A stretch of 64,000 nucleotides of DNA from assembly GCA_035575515.1 (NCBI GenBank), contig DATLXU010000080.1, forward strand, positions 1 to 64,000. Reading direction: 5' to 3'. Origin of the DNA: DATLXU01 sp035575515. GTDB lineage: Bacteria; Acidobacteriota; Blastocatellia; UBA7656. Made by a program: the position numbers and the translations under genes. This document shows, in pieces, positions 1 through 10,400 of this stretch; the stretch's first letter is position 1, and the number at the start of each line of letters is the position of its first letter. The notes beneath the pieces were generated by a model. It was given only the letters and a program-made list of their open reading frames with translations, had not been told where the DNA came from and made no database searches.

Positions 1-1
1 G

Positions 2-343
2 GCGGCGGCTGAGAGCATAGGCGTTGCTCGCCAAACCGTTTCCGAGTGGTTCAATCACAATGAGCAATTCAGGGATGCCCTTTTCCGGCGACGGCAAGAG
101 CTCTGGGCAGAGCAGGCACAGCGTATGCGCGGCCTGCTCAACACTGCGCTTGATGTGATTGAAAAGCAGTTAAAGGAAGGCGACACGAAAGCAGCATGGG
201 ACATTCTTAGAATGTCTCGCCTTGATGAGACTGCATGGCGCGGCGCGCCTCTGCCTGTAGGGGAGCGGCGCGGCTGGTCGGATGAGGATGTAGAGGCGTT
301 GAACACCGTTTGGGGAACCCATGACGAACGGAGATACCCATGA
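2..343 (+). CDS. phage-type HTH protein, 5' end cut by the window
   Basis: An open frame enters from the left edge and runs to a TGA at 341-343. The first visible residues (AAESIGVARQTVSEWFNH) form a helix-turn-helix of the kind found in small terminase subunits and related phage DNA-binding proteins. A charged helical stretch follows (RRRQELWAEQAQRMRGLL). The C-terminal part is hydrophilic. The true start is outside the window. Its position beside a regulator and an integrase that reads into a tRNA suggests cargo of an integrated element. A terminase small subunit role is possible but is not shown by the visible part. Confidence 0.6.
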   Translation, partial: AAAESIGVARQTVSEWFNHNEQFRDALFRRRQELWAEQAQRMRGLLNTALDVIEKQLKEGDTKAAWDILRMSRLDETAWRGAPLPVGERRGWSDEDVEALNTVWGTHDERRYP

Positions 344-477
344 AGCGGTTTGACTCTTGGCTTCATCATGCAAAATGCTCAGATTTTGCTTATAAGCGAT
401 TTTCAGGGATGGCGATGGCCTCTGACCTGTCCTCACGCTCGAAAACTCGTCTGGATGGCTCTAAACGCGATTGCAGA

Positions 478-690
478 TTATTCGCGGTTGTACTCAAAGA
501 GCTTACCAGGATTTACTCTCAGAGCGTCGCACAGCTTTTCGAGAGTTGACAGGTCAATCCTTCGCTGATTGCCATGCCACAGCCTGTAGCATATCGCGTA
601 GTTGATGCCTGTTTTCTGCGAGAGCGCGAATGGATTGTCATACCCCTTTGACTCAGCCGCTTCTTTGATTTTGAGCTTGATGTGTCCCAT
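478..690 (-). CDS. small Cro/C1-type (HTH_26-like) transcriptional regulator
   Basis: A 70-residue protein that is essentially one helix-turn-helix domain: an N-terminal basic helix (HIKLKIKEAAESKG), a turn segment (FALSQKTGINYAICYRLW) and a last helix (LSTLEKLCDALRVNPGKLFEY), the order seen in XRE/HTH_26 repressors. It is divergent from the integrase at 835. The 145-nt gap between them holds two inverted 15-bp sites, one next to its own probable promoter, so it may control its own expression and that of the integrase. The ribosome-binding site is weak (AGG about 12 nt upstream). It is probably the element's lysogeny or maintenance regulator, by inference from position. Confidence 0.75.
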   Translation of the reverse strand: MGHIKLKIKEAAESKGYDNPFALSQKTGINYAICYRLWHGNQRRIDLSTLEKLCDALRVNPGKLFEYNRE

Positions 691-725
691 AGCATTTCGA
701 GCCTACCATATTCGCGGCTCAATGA

Positions 726-799
726 CAACAAGTGAATACTCACATTTTGATACTTTATGATTGATTCTGACTAGCTACAATGTTAGTATTCACTTGTTG
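726..799. promoter_or_regulatory. pair of inverted 15-bp operator-like sites between regulator and integrase
   Basis: CAACAAGTGAATACT at 726-740 is the exact reverse complement of AGTATTCACTTGTTG at 785-799; the centres are 59 nt apart. On the minus strand TTGTCA at about 720-725, beside the first site, lies 17 nt from TAGGCT and could be the regulator's promoter. The second site follows a TACAAT (776-781) upstream of the integrase. The arrangement suggests operators bound by the small HTH protein; a hairpin in the transcript is the alternative. Confidence 0.5.
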
Positions 800-834
800 A
801 TAGTTCAACCAATCCAGTGACAGAAAGGGAAGGT

Positions 835-2111
<1,277 letters not shown>

Positions 2112-2156
2112 ATATACTGTTGCCTTTCGGCGGCTAAAGGCGAAAGGCAATACTAA

Positions 2157-2378
2157 CTAATCATTTCGCGAACTGTCAACTTGGCCATCGCCTTTGCGAA
2201 CATACAGCAAATAAAATAAAGCCCACCCGATGAATACCGCGATGGAAATAATCCCGACAACCAAGAACATTGCGCTTCCCGCGCGGTAGTACATATAGAA
2301 GTTGAAACCCGCAAGCAGCCCTATCAATAACCAGAACTCAAGAAATATCTTCAGCCCACGTTTTTCCTCTTCATTCAT
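2157..2378 (-). CDS. small two-TM membrane protein, unknown function
   Basis: About 73 residues starting at MNEEEKRGLKIF. Two hydrophobic segments are separated by a short loop: FLEFWLLIGLLAGFNFYMYY and a second one, MFLVVGIISIAVFIGWALFYL. A charged C-terminal tail follows. The ATG at 2378 has AAGG four nt upstream. A TATACT at 2401-2406 would start the transcript near 2394, which rules out the longer frame opening at 2468. Divergent from uppP with overlapping promoters. I do not recognise a family; the pattern resembles AtpI/DUF-type small inner-membrane proteins only in layout. Confidence 0.6.
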   Translation of the reverse strand: MNEEEKRGLKIFLEFWLLIGLLAGFNFYMYYRAGSAMFLVVGIISIAVFIGWALFYLLYVRKGDGQVDSSRND

Positions 2379-2400
2379 TATGCCTTTTTTCATCGCTTCT

Positions 2401-2452
2401 AGTATAACCCGCCGCCGCCGCGTTGACAGCTCCACTCGCCGCTCGCTACTAT
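2401..2452. promoter_or_regulatory. overlapping divergent sigma-70-type promoters
   Basis: On the plus strand TTGACA (2423-2428) is 18 nt from TACTAT (2447-2452), pointing to uppP at 2496. On the minus strand CTGTCA (complement of 2424-2429) is 17 nt from TATACT (complement of 2401-2406), pointing to the small membrane gene. The two -35 elements lie on the same bases, so the promoters could compete. Confidence 0.5.
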
Positions 2453-2495
2453 CACTCGCCTGCTTCAACTATATGCATGGGAGACTGCCCGATTA

Positions 2496-3344
2496 ATGTC
2501 AATTATCGAAGCGATAATCTTCGGTCTCATTCAGGGACTCACAGAATTCATTCCAATCAGTTCGACAGCTCACCTCACGCTTGCAGGAAAACTCATGGGT
2601 CAGATCAAAAGCCCGGAAGAGTGGACCGCCTTCATTGCCGTCATACAACTCGGCACGCTCATCGCCGTCGTGCTCTATTTCCGGGCAGACATCTTCAGAA
2701 TCATCGGCGGTTTCATAAGCGCTAACCTCGCTCTCATCAAACGAAGCCGCGTTCATCAAGAGCAGAAACGGCAGGCGCAACTTGGATGGCTAATCATCGC
2801 AGGCACTCTGCCAATCGCGATCGTGGGGTTGCTGTTTCGCCATCAGATAGAAGGAACATTCACCAAAGACCTGCGAGTTATCGCCGGCAGCCTCATTGGA
2901 CTCGCGCTTGTCCTGATAATCGCTGAAATAATCGGTCGCCAGCGCCGCGATATGAATCATCTAAAACTTTCCGACGCAATCATCGTAGGATGCGCGCAAG
3001 TCTTCGCGCTCATTCCCGGCTCGTCGCGCTCAGGCACGACTATCACCGGGGGTTTATTCGCAGGACTCACGCGCGAGACAGCCGCGCGCTTCTCGTTCCT
3101 GCTCTCGATTCCCGCCATCGCAGCGAGCGGACTGCTTGAGCTTCCTAAAGCCCTGCGCTCAACTCATACAGACTGGACTGCGCTGATCGTTGCAACCGTC
3201 ATCGCAGCCATCTCCGGTTATGCGTCAATCGCGTTCCTGCTCAAGTATCTGCAGCGCCATACGACATTCGTATTCGTCGGTTATCGTTTGGGCTTGGGGC
3301 TTCTGCTGATTGCGCTTCTTGCAACAGGGAAACTACTCCCCTGA
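2496..3344 (+). CDS. uppP: undecaprenyl-diphosphatase UppP/BacA
   Basis: Integral membrane phosphatase of 282 residues that recycles undecaprenyl pyrophosphate, the lipid carrier for peptidoglycan and surface polysaccharides. Both family signatures are present: the N-terminal EFIPISSTAHL following GLIQGLT, and the PGSSRSGTTITGG loop near residue 175. About eight hydrophobic segments are spread through the protein. Length fits the family. GGGAG lies 12 nt before the ATG. It is monocistronic with its own promoter at 2423-2452. Confidence 0.96.
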   Translation: MSIIEAIIFGLIQGLTEFIPISSTAHLTLAGKLMGQIKSPEEWTAFIAVIQLGTLIAVVLYFRADIFRIIGGFISANLALIKRSRVHQEQKRQAQLGWLIIAGTLPIAIVGLLFRHQIEGTFTKDLRVIAGSLIGLALVLIIAEIIGRQRRDMNHLKLSDAIIVGCAQVFALIPGSSRSGTTITGGLFAGLTRETAARFSFLLSIPAIAASGLLELPKALRSTHTDWTALIVATVIAAISGYASIAFLLKYLQRHTTFVFVGYRLGLGLLLIALLATGKLLP

Positions 3345-3630
3345 TCTCATAAATAAGGGCAAACGAATACTATTACTCTACCGGAAAACCATTGTACACG
3401 CGCATCAATCGCCGCCCTCGAATCACTGTATTCTTCAAGAACTTTACTTCAAAAGAAATCTGCGATGCTCGCATTTACAATCCAATGAACAGATTCAACT
3501 GAAAACAAACGGGGTTGTATGGAAAAAGCAATGCCGCGCGCCTGGAACTGCCATAATACTTGCGTCGAACAGCACATCGCTATACTACATGATATGAGTA
3601 GTCCGATAAGAACGAACAAGGAGGTTGAAG

Positions 3631-4107
3631 ATGAAATCACGAATCGAATACGCCAAAGTCAATCCATCAGCACTCAGAGCAATGTACGGGCTTGAAACAT
3701 ACATCAGAGAATGCGGACTTGAAGAGTCGTTGCTACACCTGATCAAGGTGCGCGCGTCGCAAATCAACGGCTGCGCCTACTGCATTGACATGCACACGAA
3801 GGACGCACGAGCTGCGGGCGAAACCGAGCAGCGGCTTTATCTGCTCGACGCGTGGCGCGAGTCTCCGTTTTACACAGAGCGCGAGCGCGCGGCGCTCGAA
3901 TGGACGGAAGCCGTGACGCTCATTTCCGAAAACCATGTGCCAGATGAGCTTTATGACCGCGCACGCAAGCAGTTCAGCGAAGAGGAACTCGTCAACCTGA
4001 CGCTTGCCGTCGTGACAATCAACGGATGGAATCGCCTGGCCATCAGCTTCCGCGCAGTGCCCGGCAGCTACCAGCCGCAGCACCATGGAGCAACAGGCTC
4101 AAAATAG
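3631..4107 (+). CDS. carboxymuconolactone decarboxylase / AhpD-like protein
   Basis: A 158-residue protein of the CMD/AhpD superfamily, whose members act as alkylhydroperoxidases or small redox proteins. The diagnostic redox motif is GCAYCIDMHTKDAR (CxxC followed by His) near residue 52. An all-helical pattern surrounds it. The start is the ATG at 3631, directly behind AAGGAGG at 3618-3624; an in-frame TTG six nt earlier is less likely. A TATACT at 3581-3586 may be its -10 element. The next gene, a broken ABM monooxygenase, begins 23 nt downstream on the same strand, suggesting a former two-gene oxidative-stress operon. Confidence 0.93.
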   Translation: MKSRIEYAKVNPSALRAMYGLETYIRECGLEESLLHLIKVRASQINGCAYCIDMHTKDARAAGETEQRLYLLDAWRESPFYTERERAALEWTEAVTLISENHVPDELYDRARKQFSEEELVNLTLAVVTINGWNRLAISFRAVPGSYQPQHHGATGSK

Positions 4108-4130
4108 ACATGGCATTGGAGATAGGCGCA

Positions 4131-4530
4131 ATGCAAAAGGGAAGACAGGAAAGCAGCAACCACGTGTACCGCGTAGACAAGTTCATTGTTCCCGGCTCAT
4201 CAAGGGAGGAGTTTCTGTCTCGCGTCAAAATCACTCAGGGCTTGTTGAGAAAACAACTCGGCTTTGTGCGAAACACAGTTCTTGAGCAATTTTTCAGGTC
4301 CCGGAGAATTCAACATTGTAACGATTGTTGAATGGGAAAGCGAAGCACATTTAGAACAGGCCACGTCTGCGGTCCTTGAAGCGCACAGGCAATCCAACTT
4401 CGACCCGCAGGAAATGCTCGAGCGGTTAGTATCAAGGCCGATATTGCAAACTATCAACCGCCTGATGTTTAACAGCAGGCTCCAGCCAACGAACCGGCCC
4501 GCCCATTCGCTGGACGGGCTGGTCATCTAA
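4131..4530 (+). pseudogene. frameshifted antibiotic-biosynthesis-monooxygenase (ABM) domain protein
   Basis: Two overlapping frames together give one continuous ABM-type protein. The first carries NHVYRVDKFIVPGSSREEF to FVRNTVLEQ, the second continues SGPGEFNIVTIVEWES to about MFNSRLQ. The break is in a run of five Ts at about 4292-4296: four Ts would restore the frame. The upstream half starts at ATG 4131 (AGG/GGAG upstream) or ATG 4110. ABM proteins are small ferredoxin-like heme or quinone monooxygenases. Either the gene is inactivated or the base is a sequencing error in a homopolymer; no pseudoknot or slippery motif supporting programmed shifting was recognised. Confidence 0.75.
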
Positions 4531-4950
4531 ACAAAAACCCATTCCTCACTTTGGTTCTATGGATAACCCGAAGCTGTCGGCAGGCCCGCTTAATACATGG
4601 AACGCTGAAGTCACCGGTTGATTTTAGCGATAGAAGCGCGATGCTGTCTCTTCAGGATGGGCAGCGCCGAATAATGGCGGCGTGTTTCCGCCACCTTCCC
4701 AATGAGCGAACAAAAATCTTTTTTAGTTGGCGTAAAAGACATATATATAACATCGCCGATTGGCTAACCTCTTCCCATCGGACATCGGCCCGAGCATTAG
4801 GCCTTCCTGAGATTTGAGGGGCTGCAACCTAACAATTGCAATTGTATAGAGAACAGAAAGAGGCAACATAATGCGCTGCAAAGTCGCATAGTCTCTCAGC
4901 CGCACGTATAGTTTATATGAGCAATCATGTTCGAGATTGAACGGGAGAAT
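4531..4950. other. 420-nt gene-free stretch
   Basis: No convincing coding frame, RNA or terminator was seen. It is locally AT-rich near 4735-4760 and 4830-4930, with several TATA-like words near 4905-4920 that could belong to a promoter of the DUF1772 gene. It may contain remains of decayed genes like its neighbours. Confidence 0.4.
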
Positions 4951-5355
4951 ATGGAATTGAAACCGATTCGTTTCTTCAGCTTGCTCTTCACGGCCCTGGT
5001 CTTTGCTCCATCAATGGCGCACCTGCTGGAGCTGCCGAACAAGCTCGGTCTCACACGCGATGAATATTTCACGGTTCAGCAGATCTATTATGGCTGGGCG
5101 CTGCTCGGATTCGTCATCGCGGGCGCGCTCTTTTCAACGCTCGTGCTCACTTTCATGTCTCGCAGAGCCAAGAAGCGCTTTGTGCTATCGCTCATCGCGC
5201 TGCTTGCGATCATCGGCACACAGGTTCTGTTCTGGGTATTCACTTATCCTGCGAACCGGCAAACGAACAACTGGATAATGATTCCTGCAAACTGGGAATC
5301 GCTGCGCGCGCAGTGGGAATATTCGCACGCCGCAGGCGCGACTTCGAGAATATGA
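4951..5355 (+). CDS. DUF1772 / anthrone-oxygenase-like membrane protein
   Basis: A protein of 134 residues with four hydrophobic segments (FFSLLFTALVFAPSMAHLLE, YGWALLGFVIAGALFSTLVL, FVLSLIALLAIIGTQVLFWV and a weak last one). It ends in the family-type motif TYPANRQTNNW followed by NWESLRAQWEYSHAAGA. GGGAGA four nt upstream makes ATG 4951 a better start than ATG 4927. Family members are membrane proteins of poorly known function, some acting as anthrone oxygenases. Its stop overlaps the first ATG of the following DUF4440 remnant (ATGA at 5352-5355), as in a translationally coupled pair. Confidence 0.65.
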   Translation: MELKPIRFFSLLFTALVFAPSMAHLLELPNKLGLTRDEYFTVQQIYYGWALLGFVIAGALFSTLVLTFMSRRAKKRFVLSLIALLAIIGTQVLFWVFTYPANRQTNNWIMIPANWESLRAQWEYSHAAGATSRI

Positions 5356-5627
5356 TGGAGCCGGAGTTCTAGGAGGTCGGCGCTTCAGGCCGCTGCTATA
5401 ATCGCGAGGTTGTTCTTGATGTGCTTGTGCAATGCGCCGCGCATCCCGTTAAAGAAGAGTGCGAGGCAACCGATTTTCGCTGTCAAGAGATAGCCCGCGA
5501 CAACTATCTGCTCACATACACGCTCGCTCAAGGCGAGCGCGTTACTCGCCGCTCAACCATCTGGCGGCGCACAGCGCGCGGCTGGAAGATCGTCTACCAT
5601 CAAGGGACGATTCTTGCAGACCATTGA
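5352..5627 (+). pseudogene. DUF4440 / NTF2-like protein remnant with internal TAG
   Basis: Read from ATG 5352, the frame gives MMEPEF, a TAG at 5370-5372, then EVGASGRCYNREVVLDVL and on to STIWRRTARGWKIVYHQGT. This is the usual DUF4440 layout (PEFxEfGxSGRxydR ... SxIWRRxxxgWkivfHQGT), with a stop codon where a residue is expected. The N-terminal helix normally preceding this motif is missing. A shorter frame beginning at GTG 5421 (68 residues) lacks half the fold. It is best explained as a decayed gene, with the DUF1772 C-terminus abutting its truncated start. Confidence 0.6.
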
Positions 5628-5673
5628 ATTATTTAATGAAGGGGTTGCGGATTAGGCGTGGCGGTAGGTTTCC

Positions 5674-6135
5674 TTACCAGAACTTCATTCTATTGAGCCA
5701 CGCACGCAGAATTTGACTGAAAGGCCGCTTCGGCTTTCGCATGCTGACGCGCTCGCCAGCGCGCTCGACCAGTTTCACTCGACCGATCACCCTGTGCATA
5801 GGAACAGGAATGTCGCTTTGCGATGATTTGTCGCCCCGCGTAACTATGGCGCGCTCTGCGGCTGCGCGCTCTATCTTCACAACGCGATGTATGACAGCAG
5901 TGTCGTAACGGCTCTGATACAAAACGATGTCACCCTGACGAATGGGCTGGTCCGCAATTGGCTCGATTGTGATTATGTCGCCGTCTTCAATGGCGGGACT
6001 CATGCTGCTTCCACTCATGCGCAACTCAACCGGCAGGTTGCGGGAAAGTAACTGACGAGCTTGTTCGAGGAAATCGGGCGTCTCAAGTGTTACCTCGCGC
6101 CCCCGCTCCGCCTTTATACCATCATAGGCGCGCAT
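5674..6135 (-). CDS. S24/S26-family signal-peptidase-like protein
   Basis: About 153 residues with the S26 serine-protease core: the nucleophile motif MSGSSMSPAIEDGD (residues ~41-54), then GDIVLYQSR, then AVIHRVVKIE and TRGDKSSQSD, the usual box order. The residue before RVV is His rather than the bacterial Lys, as in the Ser-His (ER/archaeal, SipW-like) branch. No clear TM anchor is present, unlike housekeeping LepB, so it may be a dedicated processing enzyme or a peptide-export accessory. The ATG at 6135 follows AGGGAGAAG; the longer frame to 6162 lacks such a site. Downstream and co-oriented with two lipoproteins. Confidence 0.8.
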   Translation of the reverse strand: MRAYDGIKAERGREVTLETPDFLEQARQLLSRNLPVELRMSGSSMSPAIEDGDIITIEPIADQPIRQGDIVLYQSRYDTAVIHRVVKIERAAAERAIVTRGDKSSQSDIPVPMHRVIGRVKLVERAGERVSMRKPKRPFSQILRAWLNRMKFW

Positions 6136-6207
6136 CTTAACTTCTCCCTGTTTGCGAACCAACTACGGAGCTTGTCGCTCCCTTGCTCCCAGCCTCTCGT
6201 GAGGCGT

Positions 6208-6240
6208 CTTGCGGCTTAGGGACATAATACCGCAAGCCGC
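6208..6240 (-). promoter_or_regulatory. TATTAT -10-like box flanked by nested inverted repeats
   Basis: CTTGCGG (6208-6214) pairs with CCGCAAG (6230-6236), and the overlapping GCGGCTT (6211-6217) pairs with AAGCCGC (6234-6240). Between them, on the minus strand, is TATTAT (complement of 6224-6229). It lies about 90 nt upstream of the S26 peptidase. It may be a promoter with an operator; no good -35 was found. Confidence 0.3.
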
Positions 6241-6268
6241 GAATGTCGAAAAGTGGAAAAGCGGTTTG

Positions 6269-6730
6269 TCACTTTTTCTCAAGAATGAATGACCCGGCTC
6301 GGTCGGCTTGCAGTATTAACCGCGCGCCGCTCTCTTCCTTGATTGAATAACGCTCCACGCGCGCCGCTTCGAGCAACGCGCCCTCGACCTTCTCGATATA
6401 AAGCACAAGCTCGCCGCTCGCGCTTATAACATACACGCCTTCTTCCGCGTTCGCCGGACTTCCATTCAAAACTTGTCTTCGCGTGAAAGCGCCGCTCTCG
6501 TCAAAGCGATAAACAGCCCGCTCGCCGCCTGCGCCGTAATCATCCGTCTCAACTTTCAAAACAAACTCGCCCGCAAGCTTTCGCCCGGAATTCACAGGCG
6601 CATTTTGACTCGCAACGACCGCTGACGGCGGCGGCTGATCATCGCCCTGCTGATTCGCAGTAGGAGCGGAAGCGCGACACGAGAAGTAAAGGATCATAAA
6701 CGTTAACGGCCACAGCTTTCTCAATCGCAC
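6269..6730 (-). CDS. lipoprotein with a lipocalin-like single domain, unknown function
   Basis: 153 residues starting with GTG at 6730. The N-terminus is a lipoprotein signal (LRKLWPLTFMILYFSC, Cys near residue 18). A Gln/Pro-rich linker follows, then a beta-rich domain with alternating pattern LAGEFVLKVE, AVYRFDESGAFTRR, GVYVISASGELVLYIE, GARLILQADRAGSF. The domain has the same order of strands as in the next upstream gene (6767-7300), so the two look like paralogues. It is 36 nt downstream of that gene and probably co-transcribed. The function is unknown; the fold suggests ligand binding. Confidence 0.75.
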   Translation of the reverse strand: MRLRKLWPLTFMILYFSCRASAPTANQQGDDQPPPSAVVASQNAPVNSGRKLAGEFVLKVETDDYGAGGERAVYRFDESGAFTRRQVLNGSPANAEEGVYVISASGELVLYIEKVEGALLEAARVERYSIKEESGARLILQADRAGSFILEKK

Positions 6731-6766
6731 CTCGCTCGCTGTCGCAAAGCGTTCGTGTCACTTGAT

Positions 6767-7300
6767 TCAACCGACGCGACGATAGACGGCCACCTTGCCG
6801 TCGTCTGTTATCAAGCGCAATTCCTGTCCGTCAGGTGACAGCGTGAACTTGTGCGTCTTTTCAATGGGGGTTTTTAACACGCCCTTCTCCTTTGTCACCT
6901 GTATCGTCAACACGAGCCTGTCGTTTCCTTCAACGCGGTACTTCCCGCCATCCGAGTGATAAATCTCATTGCCCTTCTTCGATATGCGCGTGTAATTTCC
7001 ATCGCGCCTGAAAGTGAACCTGCTCGTGCGCTCGCCGACCATCGCGACTACGCCTTCCTGATGGACTTCACTAATCTCAAACGAGCCGATAAGGGTGGCG
7101 GCAGTGCTGTCCAGTTGCCTAGTGTCGCGATCATCGGCGGACGCGGACTGATTAACATTGACGCTCGTCTGCCTTGTAGAATTATTTGCGTTTGACGGTT
7201 CGGGCCTCACTTCACCGCTGGAAGTCAAAGGCGTTTTCTTGCATCCGAGCGGCGCTAACATTATCAAACCAAGTATCAGTATGATTGCCATTCTTCGCAT
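6767..7300 (-). CDS. lipoprotein, paralogue of the downstream one
   Basis: 177 residues. Lipobox LAPLGC is near residue 20 after the hydrophobic stretch MAIILILGLIM, so it is probably anchored in a membrane facing the periplasm. A low-complexity Asn/Ser/Thr linker follows. The C-terminal domain matches its neighbour motif by motif: IGSFEISEV, RFTFRRDGNYTRIS, GGKYRVEGNDRLVLTI and ELRLITDDGKVAVY. The start may be ATG 7300 or the ATG three codons later. It is the first gene after the HEAT protein on the same strand, about 100 nt away. Confidence 0.78.
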   Translation of the reverse strand: MRRMAIILILGLIMLAPLGCKKTPLTSSGEVRPEPSNANNSTRQTSVNVNQSASADDRDTRQLDSTAATLIGSFEISEVHQEGVVAMVGERTSRFTFRRDGNYTRISKKGNEIYHSDGGKYRVEGNDRLVLTIQVTKEKGVLKTPIEKTHKFTLSPDGQELRLITDDGKVAVYRRVG

Positions 7301-7400
7301 CTCTATTTTTCACCAACCTCAAAGATAACAAATCGCTCTTTGCCGAGAGTTCGCGCTTCAGCGCGGCTAAGCCTGAAGCTCAGATTCTAAACAGAGATTC

Positions 7401-10400
7401 TCAGGGCCGCGAGCTTTGCGCTTTGGGTCGCTGCTGCGCCTGCGCGCGAATGCGCTCGATGGCTTGAGATGCCGCGCTTCGCACATCGCTGCTTGAGTCG
7501 TTGTCGGCCACGCGCTCAAGCTGGCCCAACACTCGCTCGTCCCCGATGTCGCCTAATCCAGCCGCAGCCGACTGCCTCACCTCTTCATCTTTGTCCGCGA
7601 GCGCATTCGTGAGAGCTTCAACGGCGCGGGCGTCGCGGAACCGAGCAAGCGCCGCGATTGATCGCTTGCGAACCGCGACTGAGCCTCGATTCATAACCGA
7701 AAGAATCGGGCCAATCGCAGCCGCGTCGCCGATCTTGCCCAACGCTTGGATGGCTTCTGGCCGCGCGCCCGATTGATCTGTTTGAATCAATTCAATCAAT
7801 GCAGCCACAGCATCCTTTGAGCCAATCTCGCCCAATGCTTCGGCGGCGAGCTGGCGCACCGACGGGCGCGTGTCTCTAAGCGCAGCAATCAATCCCGGAA
7901 CTGCGACGCGGCCCAACCGCGCGAGCGATGCGGAAGCCTGCGCGCGCAATGCGCTCGACTCATCTCTCAGCAGCCCCATCAATGGCGCAACCGCTCGTTC
8001 GCTTTCGGTCTGCCCGAGCGCCTTCACCGCAGCCGAGCGCACGTTCGTATTTGAATCCGAGAACGCCTCGATGATCTTGTCAATCGCCCGATCAGATTTC
8101 AAATTGCCCAGCGCTTCGATTGCCGCTTCACGAGTCGCAGGCAGTGAGGCATTTGCCATCTCGATTATCTGCTCAATCGCGTCATCGCCCATCTGACCGA
8201 GCGCGCGCGCAGCCTGCTCGCGAACGAAATATCGCTCGTCCCTGAGCAATAGCGCGAGGCTCTTAATCGCCCGCTTGTCGCCAATCACGCCGAGCGCGGC
8301 GGCAGCATCGGCCCGCATCTCAGGCGTCGAGCTTCTGTCGTTCAACACGGCAATCAGCGGCTCAACCGCAGGCTCGCCTATCCGCCACAGGACGCGAGCC
8401 GCGCGCTGGCGGTCGCTTTCGCGCTGCGACCGTAAAACTTCAATCAATGACGGAACAGACTTCGCGCCGAGTCCTATCAACGCTTCGGAAGCGTAATAGC
8501 GAACGACGGGGTCTTTGTCGCGCAAAGATTCAGCCAGCGGCTTAATTGCCTGATCGAATGAGCCTTCTGTTGCGACGCGCGCGAGCACCTGAGCCGCGCG
8601 CGATTTCACTCGCCAGTCCTCGTTCGCAAGCGAAGCCACGAGCGCGTTGATGGCTCGCGGGTCTTGCATTCGCGCAAGCGACTCGGCTGCGGCTAAACTC
8701 ACGCGCGGGTCCCGGTCATTCAACAGAGCCGTGAGCGGCGCGAGCGCGCGGCCCGCAAGCGTGGAACCCGCTTTCACGCGACCGAGCGCGGATGTCGCTT
8801 CGATTCTCACATCCGCGCTTGGGTCCGCGAGCGCAGCGATCAATGCATCAATCGCCCGCCCATCGCCAAACGCGCCAAGCGCGCGCGCGGCTTCTGTGCG
8901 AACGCGCCAGTCGCTGTCTTTCAGAGCCGCAATCACGACCGGCACAGCTTTCTTGTCCCCGAGTCGCGCAAGGGTCGTAAGAGCCGCAACGCGCGTTTGC
9001 CAGCTCGGACTCGTCGCATCAGCCGAGAGCCTTTCGACTGAAATGCCGAGCGCGGCAAGAGAACGAATAGCGGCTTCGCGCACGCCCGCCTCAGAATCCT
9101 TTGTCGCGACAAAAAGCGCGTCGGTTGCCAAGTGATCGGCAATCAATCCGAGCGACGCGACCGATGCGATTCTCAATTCCGGTTCGCTCGCGCTCGATGC
9201 GGCGATCAAAGCATCAACAGCGCGGCGGTCTTTCAATGCGCCGAGCGACTCGGCGGCTTTAACGCGAAGCTGATTCTCTTTCGCTTTTGAAAGCGTCTCG
9301 ATCAAGGGCTCGACAGCCTTCGGATCGCCAAGTCGCGTGAGCCTATCCATAGCGCGAAGGCGCGTATTCAACTCGCCATCATTCAATTGCGCAATCAATG
9401 CGTCGGCGGTAATGTTCGACGCGGCAAGGGCTTTTTCGATGTTCGGGCTTGATTTGCCATCGCTCGCTTTCAAATCCAAAAGCGCGTCGGCTACGCGCGA
9501 GCGGTCGAACTGCGCCAGCGCATCCGTTATGGCCGAAACGACCAGAGACGATTTCTCTTTTTTCAACGCGGCGACCAGCGCCGTGAGCCTTCGCTCAGAT
9601 GAATCATCGCCTGCATTCGCTGTATTTCCTTTCGCGAGCGAGGCGGCGGCCTGCGCTCGAACCTGAGGCGCAGGGTCATCAAGCATTGCAATCAAAGCAG
9701 AGCGCGCATGTTCGCCATCGAATTTCACAAGGTCGCGCGCTAGCGCCATACGAATCGAGAATGATTCAGAAGCATTTAACTTCAATGCATCACTTTGGGC
9801 CTGCGAATTTGCCGCAGGCTTTGCCATTTCCAACAACGCAGGCAGCGCGCGCGGGTCGGGAATCTCCAAAAGCGTTTCGAGCGCATCGTGGCGGACGTCT
9901 GCGTATTCGCTCTTGAGCGCAGCGGTGATATGGTCAAGATGATCGCGATTCCCCAAGCGATAAAGCGCAAGCGCATAAGCTAACGAATCGTCGCCCGCGT
10001 CTTTGCTCGCCGCGATGATTGCGCCTTCCGCAGAGCGGTCGCCTATCAAGCCCAAAGCTACGGCAGCAGCTTTGCGCGCGGCTGCATCTTCGTCTTTCAG
10101 GATCGCAATGAGGCCATCGGATGCCTTAGCAGCTTTCAGCTTTCCTAGAGAAGCGGCTGCCGCGCGGCGAACGAATGCATCTGCATCGCTCAATGCTTTA
10201 ATCAAAGCGTCAATCGCGGGCGCGTAATTTATCGCTCCAAGCGTCGCTGCCGCCCGCGCGCGTGTATAGGCATCAGGCGAAGCAAGCATATCCACGAGGC
10301 TTGCGGCGTCAACCGTCGCGCCAATCTCCGCGAGCGCGGCAAGCGCGGCGTCGCGCACGAACCAGTTCGGGTCTTGAACGAGAGGCATTAAATCCTGCGC

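Noticed and set aside
340..549. A 69-codon frame starting in the ATGA overlap with the truncated HTH gene
   Set aside because: The composition is Ser/Arg-rich without any domain pattern, there is no ribosome-binding site, and the 3' half overlaps the well-supported HTH regulator on the other strand.
4551..4817. An 88-codon plus-strand frame in the 4.5-4.9 kb gap
   Set aside because: No ribosome-binding site, odd composition (Arg, Ser, Trp, Cys rich) and no domain pattern.
5352..5627. UAG recoding (for example pyrrolysine) to rescue the DUF4440 frame
   Set aside because: TAG serves as a normal stop in the window (for example cheR), no pyl genes are visible, and the protein also lacks its N-terminal helix.
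8647..9135. Long plus-strand frames opposite the HEAT-repeat gene
   Set aside because: They are antisense shadows created by the repetitive, GC-rich codon pattern; there is no start context or domain pattern.
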